From Nocardia acidivorans NBRC 108247 (lineage in GTDB: Bacteria > Actinomycetota > Actinomycetes > Mycobacteriales > Mycobacteriaceae), in the NCBI RefSeq assembly GCF_001625085.1, contig NZ_BDAW01000037.1, positions 24,066 to 88,065 on the forward strand: DNA of 64,000 bases. Direction: 5' to 3'. Under the pieces are notes generated by a model. The model was not told the origin of the DNA. It searched no databases and was given only the letters and a program-made list of their open reading frames with translations. Positions 16,998-23,776 of this stretch are shown one piece after another (the first letter of the stretch is position 1; each line of letters begins with the position of its first letter). A program made the position numbers and the translations under genes.

Positions 16998-17920
16998 GCA
17001 CGACAGACGACACCACGAGCACGACGGACAACACCGTGCGACCGGTCGCGCCCATCTACAAATCCGCCGCCGGCGCGGCCGCCATCGCGGAGCGGTATCG
17101 AGAGGTCCTGCGCGACTGGCCGATTCCCGCCGAACAGATCCTGGTGCCGACCCGCGAGGGTGACACCTTCGTCCTTGTCAGCGGCCCGCGCGAAGCGCTG
17201 CCGCTGGTGCTGCTGCACGGATCGGGGGCCAACTCGGGCATGTGGCGGGGCGATATCGCCTCCTGGGCAAGGGAATTCCGGGTGTATGCCGTCGATATGG
17301 TCGGCGAGCCCGGCGGCAGCGCACCGTCCCGCCCCGCCCTGGGCTCCGAAGCGGTCGCACTCTGGCTCGACGATGTCCTTGCGGGCCTAGGTATTTCGAG
17401 CACCGCCATGGCGGCGATCTCGCTCGGCGGCTGGACCGCACTGGATTACGCCATTCGCCGCCCCGAACGCATTACCCAATTGGCGCTGCTGTGCCCCGGC
17501 GGTGTCGGCAAACAGCGCTACGGATGGATTCTGAAGGCCATCATCCCGCGCCTGCTCGGCCGCCACGATCCGCGCAGCTCGGCGCGCACGGTCACCGGCC
17601 TCGAGGGTGCGCACCTCGACGCGGTGGTGGATGAGATCGCCTCGACCTTCACCCACTTCAATCCGCGCCGGGAACGGCTGCCGCTGTTCACCGATGCGCA
17701 ATTGCGCGGCCTCAGCATGCCGGTGCTGGTCCTCGTCGGCGATCGCGATGTCATGTTCGACTCGGCCGAAACCGCCCGCCGCATACACCGTTTCGTCCCC
17801 GACGCCACGGTGCGCATGCTGCCCGGCGTGGGTCACGCCATTCTCGATCAGACCGATACCGTGCTGGACTTCCTGCTCGCACACCCCAGCCCCCGCTCCG
17901 AATCTCGGAGCGGGGGCTGA
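16994..17920 (+). CDS. alpha/beta hydrolase
   Basis: A 308-residue hydrolase. HG of the oxyanion region is in VLLHGSGANSGMW, nucleophile Ser143 in AISLGG, acid in LVGDRDVMFD and His in GVGHAIL. The N-terminal 20 residues are a Thr/Asp-rich lead without signal character, so the enzyme is cytosolic. It is coupled to the upstream HTH gene by an ATGA overlap. A GlyGlySerGly-like tail (SPRSESRSGG) is an effect of the transcription terminator embedded in its last codons. Esterase, lactonase or C-C hydrolase activity is possible; the substrate cannot be read from sequence. Confidence 0.9.
   Translation: MSTTDDTTSTTDNTVRPVAPIYKSAAGAAAIAERYREVLRDWPIPAEQILVPTREGDTFVLVSGPREALPLVLLHGSGANSGMWRGDIASWAREFRVYAVDMVGEPGGSAPSRPALGSEAVALWLDDVLAGLGISSTAMAAISLGGWTALDYAIRRPERITQLALLCPGGVGKQRYGWILKAIIPRLLGRHDPRSSARTVTGLEGAHLDAVVDEIASTFTHFNPRRERLPLFTDAQLRGLSMPVLVLVGDRDVMFDSAETARRIHRFVPDATVRMLPGVGHAILDQTDTVLDFLLAHPSPRSESRSGG
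17887..17919. terminator. bidirectional terminator overlapping the hydrolase stop codon
   Basis: Perfect 15-bp stem CAGCCCCCGCTCCGA / TCGGAGCGGGGGCTG with a 3-base loop. It includes the last ten codons of the hydrolase, ends within the TGA, and lies 16 bases from the convergent ABC-ATPase stop. Confidence 0.8.
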
Positions 17921-17934
17921 AAGGTGTTGTCCTG

Positions 17935-18732
17935 CTACAGGATGCGGGACAGGAACGCCTTTGTGCGATCGTGCTGCGGGTTGGCGAGCACCTCGCGCGG
18001 GTTGCCCGCTTCGACCACCACGCCCGCGTCCATGAAGACCAGCTGGTCGGCGACCTCGCGGGCGAAGCCCATTTCGTGCGTCACCACGATCATGGTCATA
18101 CCGTCGGCCGCCAGTTCGCGCATGACACCCAGCACCTCACCGACGAGCTCGGGATCCAGCGCCGAGGTGGGCTCGTCGAACAGCATCAGTTTGGGATCCA
18201 TGGCCAGTGCGCGCGCGATGGCGACGCGCTGCTGCTGTCCGCCCGACAGCTGCGCCGGATACGAATCGGCCTTGTCCGCCAAGCCGACTCGATCCAGCAG
18301 CGTGCGCGCGCGTGTCACGGCGTCGGCCTTCTTGACCTTCTTCACCTGGGTCGGCGCCTCGATGACATTCTGGAGGACGGTCCGGTGCGGGAAGAGGTTG
18401 AAGTGCTGGAACACCATGCCGATATCGCGGCGCTGCCGGGCGGCCTCACGGGGATGCAGTTCGTAGAGCTTGCCCGCCTTCTCGCGATAGCCGACGAGTT
18501 CACCGTCGACATAGAGCCTTCCGGCGTTCACATCCTCCAGATGGTTGATGCACCGCAGGAAGGTGGACTTGCCCGAGCCGGACGGCCCGATCAGGCACAT
18601 CACCTCACCGCGCTCCACCTCGAGCGAGATCCCCTTCAGCACATTGAGCGCGCCGAAGTTCTTGCACACCCGATCGGCGCGCACCATGGGCGTCGACGAG
18701 TCGCCGGTACTCGGAAAATCGTTGCCGCTCAA
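17935..18732 (-). CDS. polar amino-acid ABC transporter, ATP-binding subunit (GlnQ type)
   Basis: A 265-residue ATPase that powers uptake of a polar amino acid, probably glutamine/glutamate or a relative. Walker A GPSGSGKST, Q-loop FQHFNLFPH, signature LSGGQQQRVAIARAL, Walker B LMLFDEPTSALDPE and the H-loop VTHEMGFARE are all intact; FQHFNLFPH and THEMGFARE are typical of the polar amino-acid class. The TTG at 18732 overlaps the permease stop (TTGA); an internal ATG at 18687 is the alternative. Last gene of a three-gene operon with the permease and binding protein. Confidence 0.93.
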   Translation of the reverse strand: MSGNDFPSTGDSSTPMVRADRVCKNFGALNVLKGISLEVERGEVMCLIGPSGSGKSTFLRCINHLEDVNAGRLYVDGELVGYREKAGKLYELHPREAARQRRDIGMVFQHFNLFPHRTVLQNVIEAPTQVKKVKKADAVTRARTLLDRVGLADKADSYPAQLSGGQQQRVAIARALAMDPKLMLFDEPTSALDPELVGEVLGVMRELAADGMTMIVVTHEMGFAREVADQLVFMDAGVVVEAGNPREVLANPQHDRTKAFLSRIL

Positions 18733-19685
18733 TGCCCTTCCACCCCCGAACGCTGCTGCACGGCAGCCAATGCCTTCAACTGCTTACCGGTCAGCTTGCG
18801 CGAGGAACCGCGCGAGTAGTACCGCTCCAGGTAGAACTGGCCCACCATGAGCACACTGGTGACCGCGAGGTACCAGGTGGCCGCGACCAGCAGCAGCGGA
18901 ATCGGCTGGAAGTTCACACCGTAGATATCGCGCGCCCGGCCGTACAGATCGGTGGTGAGCGGGATGGCGGTGACCAGCGAGGTGGTCTTGAGCATGGAGA
19001 TCAGCTCATTGCCGGTGGGCGGGATGATCACCCGCATGGCCTGCGGCAGCACCGTGCGGGTCATGGTCTGCGACCACGACATGCCCAGCGCCGTCGAGGC
19101 CTCGCGCTGCCCGTCGTCTACGGAATTGATTCCGGCACGGACGATTTCGGCCATATACGCGGCCTCGTTCAAACCCAGGCCGACCATGGCGAAGAAGAAC
19201 GGCGCGGACCAGTGCTGCACATCGAAGTGCGTGAACGACGGTCCGAACGGCACGCCGACGGTGATCGTCTTGTACAGCGACGGGAACAGGCCCCAGAAAA
19301 CCAATTGCACGTAGACGGGCGTCCCGCGGAAGATCCACAGATACACCCACGCCACCGAGCGCAGCACCGGATTGGGCGAGAGCCGCATGACGGCCAGCAC
19401 CACACCGAGCAGCCCGCCGATGGCCATGGCCAGCACGGTGAGCTCCAGGGTCACCATGGCACCGGAGGCGATCTTGCTGTCCCGCAAGTACTTCCAGTAG
19501 GTGTCCCAGTGATACGCGGGATTGGTCCCGGCGCCGTAGAGGAACAGTCCCACCAGGATCAGCAGCACCGCCGCGGCGATCCACCGGCCCGGCCGGCGCA
19601 GCGGAATCGCTTTGATCGGCTCGGGCTCGGTGGATTTCGACATCGTCACAGCCGAGGCTGCGGAATTACTCTCGTCCTGCGACAT
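18729..19685 (-). CDS. polar amino-acid ABC transporter, permease subunit
   Basis: A 318-residue inner-membrane permease of the HisM/GlnP family. A polar N-terminus of about 35 residues precedes a first helix (WIAAAVLLILVGLFLYGAG); four or five more helices follow, with the family signature RGTPVYVQLVFWGLF and the cytoplasmic EAA loop EASTALGMSWSQTMTRTVLPQAMRVIIPPTGNE, which docks on the ATPase. It sits between the ATPase (4-base overlap) and the binding-protein gene (9 bases away), so all three are co-transcribed. Confidence 0.93.
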   Translation of the reverse strand: MSQDESNSAASAVTMSKSTEPEPIKAIPLRRPGRWIAAAVLLILVGLFLYGAGTNPAYHWDTYWKYLRDSKIASGAMVTLELTVLAMAIGGLLGVVLAVMRLSPNPVLRSVAWVYLWIFRGTPVYVQLVFWGLFPSLYKTITVGVPFGPSFTHFDVQHWSAPFFFAMVGLGLNEAAYMAEIVRAGINSVDDGQREASTALGMSWSQTMTRTVLPQAMRVIIPPTGNELISMLKTTSLVTAIPLTTDLYGRARDIYGVNFQPIPLLLVAATWYLAVTSVLMVGQFYLERYYSRGSSRKLTGKQLKALAAVQQRSGVEGH

Positions 19686-19694
19686 GGTGGGTTA

Positions 19695-20603
19695 TCAGCC
19701 CTGCGCTCCGTTGATGACCGACTTGGCGATCACACCGTCCTGCACGCCCCAGTTCTCGGCGATCTTCTTGTACTGACCGTTGTCGATCAGGTACTGCACC
19801 GCCTCCTGCAGCACCGGGCCCAGTGCGGAGCCCTTCTTGACCGGCCAGCCGTACGGTGCGGAGTCGAACATGGCGCCCGAGGCCTCGATGGTGTCCTGGT
19901 TCTGCTTGATCGCGTACGCGGTCACCGGGGAGTCGGCGGACATGGCGTCGACCTGACCGTTGACCAGTGCGGTGGCCGCGGCGCTCTGCTCGTCGTAGGC
20001 GACCTTGGTGATCTCCGGCTTACCGGCGGCGACGCAGGCCGCGCTCTTGGCCGGAATCTCGTCGGTGTCCTGAACGGTGGTGCGCTGCACCGCGACTCGC
20101 TTACCGCAGGCGTTGTTCGGGTCGATCGTCTTGCCCTTCTGCTGGGCCCACTGGCTGCCCGCGGTGAAGTAGGTGACGAAGTCGGCGGTCTTCTCGCGTT
20201 CCTTGTTATCGGTGAACGAGGACATGCCGAGGTTGTAGGTACCGGCCTCGATACCCGGGATGATCTTCTCGAAGTCGGCTTCCTTGTACTCGGCCGAGAG
20301 GCCGAGCACCTTGGCGACCGCGTCCATCAAATCCACGTCGTAGCCGACGATCTTGCCGGTGCCCGGATCCTTGTACTCGTTCGGCGAATACGGGGTGTTC
20401 ACGCCGACCAGCAGCTTGCCCGCGTTCTTGATGTCCGCGGGGACCTTGGCCGCGATGCTGTCGACCTTGGTCACATCCACCTTGGCCACATCGGGCGCGT
20501 TGGAATCCGAGTTGCTGGTACACGCGGTCAGCACCAGGGCGCCGCCCGCGAGCACGCAGACGGCCCGCAGGGCACGCCCGCGGAGAGAGTTACGAACAGA
20601 CAC
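19695..20603 (-). CDS. polar amino-acid ABC transporter, substrate-binding lipoprotein
   Basis: A 302-residue family 3 solute-binding protein. The N-terminus is a lipoprotein signal with lipobox LTAC (Cys28), so it is anchored to the outer face of the membrane. The mature part shows LLVGVNTPYSPNEYKDPGTGKIVGYDVDLMDAVAKVLG, YNLGMSSFTDNKEREKTADFV and DAMSADSPVTAYA, typical of amino-acid binding proteins. The GTG at 20603 is chosen because GGAGGA lies six bases before it and the product then starts with the signal peptide. First gene of the operon; its promoter must lie in 20604-20757. Confidence 0.93.
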   Translation of the reverse strand: MSVRNSLRGRALRAVCVLAGGALVLTACTSNSDSNAPDVAKVDVTKVDSIAAKVPADIKNAGKLLVGVNTPYSPNEYKDPGTGKIVGYDVDLMDAVAKVLGLSAEYKEADFEKIIPGIEAGTYNLGMSSFTDNKEREKTADFVTYFTAGSQWAQQKGKTIDPNNACGKRVAVQRTTVQDTDEIPAKSAACVAAGKPEITKVAYDEQSAAATALVNGQVDAMSADSPVTAYAIKQNQDTIEASGAMFDSAPYGWPVKKGSALGPVLQEAVQYLIDNGQYKKIAENWGVQDGVIAKSVINGAQG

Positions 20604-20757
20604 AGCAGTCCTCCACAGTTCGGTCACGCGACATCCGGACGTCGCCCGCCGTTTTGAAATGTAGGCGAGTCGTACATTCCATGCCGGTCGGTAACCGAAC
20701 ATTAATCGGCGACACGCCGTAGCGTGGCCGATACACGCCCGGTTCCGGAAGTGCGCT

Positions 20758-21843
20758 TCACCAGCGGTGCAGCCGGGCGCGCACCTGCTCGGTGAATTCG
20801 GTGGTAGATGCTAACCCACCCAAATCGGATGTGGCGACTCCGGCCCGCAACGTCTCCGCAACCCCATGTTCGATTCGCTCGGCCACCCGTCGCAGCGCAC
20901 TGTGCGAATAGCGGGTCGCCAGCCAGCGCAGCAGCAGCGCCGCAGAGAGCATGAGCGCCACCGGATTCGCGCGATTGTGCCCGGTGAGGGTGGGCGCGGC
21001 GCCGTGCACGGCCTGCGCCATGGCCTGGTCATCTGAACAGTTCAGCGAGGCGGCCAGACCCAGTGAACCGCTCAGCTCCCCGGCCAGATCCGAGAGGATG
21101 TCGCCGAAGAGGTTCTCGGTGACGATCACGTCGTAATCCCCCGGCGCGCGCACCAGATGCGCCGCCGCGGCATCGACGTGCTCATCGTTCACCTCGATAT
21201 CGGGATACTCCGTGGCGATCTCGTAGCACACGTCCCGGAACAGGCCCATGGTCACCGGCAGCACATTCGCCTTGTGCACGATGGTGACCCGTTTGCGGCG
21301 ATTGCTCGCGCCGTCGAAGGCCAGCCGCGCGACACGCTCGATGGCCGTGCGGGTGAACACGCCGATGGACATCGCCATATCGGCGGTCGGACGGAACTCG
21401 CCGGAGCCGGTGAACATATTGCGATCGGCGTACAGGCCCTCGCTGTTCTCCCGCACGATGACCAGATCCATCTCCGGCGCGACCGACCGCACACCCTCGA
21501 TGGTGCGCGAGGGGCGCAGGTTTCCATACAGACCGAAACGCTTGCGCACCGCGCCCCCGGGCGGCAGGCCGAGGCGATGCTCGGCCGCGTACGAGGCATT
21601 GTCGTGCGGGCCCATGATCCAGCCCTCGAGACCCTCGAGGGTCTTCAGCGTGGACTCGGGCATGGGGTCACCGAATTCCGCGATGGCGGCGTGACCGATC
21701 GGCAACGGCACCCATTCCACCGGAGTCAGCCCGACCACCGCGAAGGCGTCGTCCACCACATCGCGGGTCGCCCGCACGATCTCCGGGCCGATGCCGTCAC
21801 CCTCGATCAGGCCCAGCCGGAGCCGAGTCTCGCTGTCACTCAT
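20758..21843 (-). CDS. isocitrate/isopropylmalate dehydrogenase family enzyme
   Basis: A 361-residue NAD-dependent beta-decarboxylating dehydrogenase. Seen motifs: IEGDGIGPEIV at the N-terminus, LRPSRTI, VIVRENSEGLYADR (substrate and Mg binding), THKANV-like IVHKANVLP, and VTENLFGDILSDLAGELSGSLGLAAS with the catalytic acid residues. RENSEGLY with a following Arg fits the isocitrate/homoisocitrate/tartrate branch better than LeuB. The ATG at 21843 has GAGGA eight bases upstream. No leu genes adjoin it, and it is separate from the transporter downstream, so a role in leucine synthesis is not supported by context. Substrate uncertain. Confidence 0.88.
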   Translation of the reverse strand: MSDSETRLRLGLIEGDGIGPEIVRATRDVVDDAFAVVGLTPVEWVPLPIGHAAIAEFGDPMPESTLKTLEGLEGWIMGPHDNASYAAEHRLGLPPGGAVRKRFGLYGNLRPSRTIEGVRSVAPEMDLVIVRENSEGLYADRNMFTGSGEFRPTADMAMSIGVFTRTAIERVARLAFDGASNRRKRVTIVHKANVLPVTMGLFRDVCYEIATEYPDIEVNDEHVDAAAAHLVRAPGDYDVIVTENLFGDILSDLAGELSGSLGLAASLNCSDDQAMAQAVHGAAPTLTGHNRANPVALMLSAALLLRWLATRYSHSALRRVAERIEHGVAETLRAGVATSDLGGLASTTEFTEQVRARLHRW

Positions 21844-21973
21844 GGCAGTCATCCTCGCGCAAACGCCACGGCGGCCATACGGCGGCACGCGGTTGGCCGC
21901 TACCGTAGTGGGTAAAGGGAAGAGAACGCGACGGCCCGGTGTTGGACCGGGAAAATCGACATGAGAGGACGTC

Positions 21974-22342
21974 ATGGCCACCCAGACACTGACCGAGCAG
22001 AACTTCGATGACATCGTCACCAAGAGCGACGTGGTTCTCGTCGACTTCTGGGCTGCGTGGTGCGGTCCGTGCCGTTCGTTCGCCCCGACCTTCGAGTCTT
22101 CCTCGGAGAAGCACCCCGATGTGGTGCACGGCAAGGTCGACACCGAGGCCGAGCAGGGCCTGGCCGCCGCCGCGAATATCCGGTCGATTCCGACCATCAT
22201 GGCTTTCCGCGAGGGCGTGCTGGTGTTCGCACAGCCCGGTGCGCTGCCGCCCGCCGCGCTCGAGGATCTCATCGGGCAGGTGAAGGAGCTCGATATGGAC
22301 GAGGTCCGCAAGCAGCTCGCCGAGCAGCAGGCCAAGGCTTGA
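21974..22342 (+). CDS. trxA: thioredoxin
   Basis: A 122-residue thioredoxin that reduces protein disulfides in the cytosol. The active site is WCGPC (Cys30, Cys33) in VLVDFWAAWCGPCR, and the cis-proline loop is IRSIPTIMAFREG. The C-terminus extends about 15 residues beyond the usual fold (MDEVRKQLAEQQAKA), a charged helix common in actinobacterial homologues. It starts behind GAGAGGACGTC and is divergent from the dehydrogenase gene with 130 bases between. A hairpin terminator follows. Confidence 0.95.
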   Translation: MATQTLTEQNFDDIVTKSDVVLVDFWAAWCGPCRSFAPTFESSSEKHPDVVHGKVDTEAEQGLAAAANIRSIPTIMAFREGVLVFAQPGALPPAALEDLIGQVKELDMDEVRKQLAEQQAKA

Positions 22343-22392
22343 GCTTCGGCTCGGATGCCGAAAAGCACTGACGTCGCCGGTGATTCACGCAT

Positions 22393-22432
22393 CGAATGCG
22401 CCGCGACCCTGGAAAGGGTTGCGGCGCATTCG
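22393..22432. terminator. bidirectional hairpin between trxA and the LeuA-domain gene
   Basis: CGAATGCGCCGCGACCC / GGGTTGCGGCGCATTCG, 17-bp stem with one G-T pair and a six-base loop. It ends two bases before the stop of the convergent gene. Confidence 0.75.
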
Positions 22433-22433
22433 T

Positions 22434-22856
22434 TTACGCGAAGGTGTTGATTCCGGCGATCATGGCGCGGATGGTGGACTCCGCACTGTCGTCGGCGATG
22501 GCCGCACCCCAGCCGCGCCGGCCGTTGAATTCGCACAGCACGAAGGTGGCGGTGCCGGATTCGGTGCGGCGCTGATGGAATTGCAGGATCTCGACCGGAA
22601 AGCCCTCGTCGTACAGGGCCGAGGTGAGCGCCGCGACCGGGCTCCCCGACGAGGTGACGGTACGCAGGTGATCGGCGAACTCCAGGGTCGCGGTGAATTC
22701 CGCGGCGCAGAGGTGAGTCCATTCGCCGAGTTTGATCGCACCCGTGTCACGGCAGTAGCGATCGTGGAACTCGGCGGGGCTCAGACCGGCGCTCTCGGCC
22801 CGCAGGCTCGCGGGGGCAGCGGCAATGAACGCGCGTGTATCGATGGTGAGTGTCAT
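22434..22856 (-). CDS. stand-alone LeuA-type allosteric (regulatory) domain protein
   Basis: A 140-residue protein resembling only the C-terminal regulatory domain of 2-isopropylmalate synthase. The stretch SPVAALTSALYDEGFPVEILQFHQR, followed by GTATFVLCEFNGRRGWGAAIADDSAESTIRAM and IAGINTF, matches the beta-alpha pattern of that domain (GPIDA..NAL, YVE, WGVGID, AS..A..SAIN). No catalytic TIM barrel is present. In LeuA this domain binds leucine, so the protein could sense a branched-chain amino acid or modulate a LeuA partner; this is inference. The ATG at 22856 leaves a short basic lead out. Confidence 0.65.
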   Translation of the reverse strand: MTLTIDTRAFIAAAPASLRAESAGLSPAEFHDRYCRDTGAIKLGEWTHLCAAEFTATLEFADHLRTVTSSGSPVAALTSALYDEGFPVEILQFHQRRTESGTATFVLCEFNGRRGWGAAIADDSAESTIRAMIAGINTFA

Positions 22857-23325
22857 TGAACTAGGTCTTCCCGACTTCTTCTCAGAAATTGGCAGAGGGG
22901 ACCAGCGCAAAAAAAGTTCTAAACGGCCGCAGCGAGGGGCCGGTCCGAATCAGACCCCGCTACGGCGGAGAACTACGAGTACGCGCTCGACAGCCACCGT
23001 CGCGGTGAGCGGAACAATCGCGGCGCGGTCGCGGTCGGCGACTTCGAGCGCAGCGTTGCGGCTGTTGAGGGGATTCGGCACGGCACCGAGCATAAGGGCA
23101 GACCCTCGCATTGGCAACCATATTCGCATTCGACCCACGGGTAACTTTGTCGCAGGTCATCAGGTGTGTGGTGCGGGCGATACCGCTCGGTGTCGGCAAG
23201 CACAGCAACCAGCCTCGTGTGGCACGGCATCCATGGTTCCGGGCGAGGGCACCGGCGGATGTCACAATGGGCAAACCGTGCCGGACGCTCGCTCCAATCC
23301 TCCGTGAACACCCGGGAGCCATACG
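22857..23325. other. 470-base intergenic stretch without a convincing gene
   Basis: Several overlapping frames exist on both strands but none has a ribosome-binding site or a family pattern. The first third is unusually rich in A (ACCAGCGCAAAAAAAGTTC around 22910) and probably holds the promoter of the LeuA-domain gene; the right end must hold that of the copper-protein gene. Confidence 0.4.
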
Positions 23326-23658
23326 ATGACCGATCCGAAGATCATGAGCACCATCAATCATTTGTTCGGCTGTCACCGCACCTGCGTCCGGCAAACCGGG
23401 GAATCCCTGGATTTGAGCGGGGATCACGCGGCGCGTGCGCATATCGCGCAATTGATGGACTGCGCGGCCATCTGCCGGCTCACCGCCGACATCCTGGATC
23501 GGCGCTCCCCCTGGGCGCCGGCGCTGTGCGAGCTCACCGCCCAGGTGTGCACGGCCACCGCCGAGAGCTGTGAACAGCTCGACGAGAAGATCTGCGCCCG
23601 CACCTGCCGCGAGACCGCCGACGTACTGACAACCCTCGCTGCTCAGCTCGCGGACTGA
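23326..23658 (+). CDS. cytosolic four-helix-bundle copper-binding protein (Csp3-like)
   Basis: A 110-residue protein with nine cysteines (16, 20, 46, 50, 68, 75, 82, 90, 94) spaced along predicted helices: CHRTC, CAAIC, CELTAQVC, CEQLDEKICARTC. This is the pattern of the DUF326/Csp copper storage proteins, which hold many Cu(I) ions in the core of a four-helix bundle. There is no signal peptide, so it belongs to the cytosolic Csp3 group and likely buffers copper. GGGAG lies nine bases upstream of the ATG. Single-gene unit with a strong terminator shared with polA. Confidence 0.85.
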   Translation: MTDPKIMSTINHLFGCHRTCVRQTGESLDLSGDHAARAHIAQLMDCAAICRLTADILDRRSPWAPALCELTAQVCTATAESCEQLDEKICARTCRETADVLTTLAAQLAD

Positions 23659-23678
23659 CCCTTCGTCAGCCGACGCGT

Positions 23679-23736
23679 TTTCGGCCGGGATCCACACGAT
23701 CAGCGCAGCACCTGCGGGTGTGGTTCCCGGCCGAAA
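23679..23736. terminator. bidirectional long-stem terminator between the copper protein and polA
   Basis: TTTCGGCCGGGATCCACAC (23679-23697) pairs with GTGTGGTTCCCGGCCGAAA (23718-23736): 19 bp with one mismatch and a 20-base loop. It lies between two convergent stop codons. Confidence 0.75.
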
Positions 23737-23776
23737 GCATGCCGGGATGACGGGGCCTGGTTGTGACGGCGCGGGA

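Noticed and set aside
18732..20657. 641-codon plus-strand frame opposite the amino-acid transporter genes
   Set aside because: Antisense shadow of the permease and binding-protein genes; no ribosome-binding site or motif.
22973..23311. 112-codon minus-strand frame before the copper-protein gene
   Set aside because: No ribosome-binding site and an improbable mix of Cys, Pro and Arg; no resemblance to a family.
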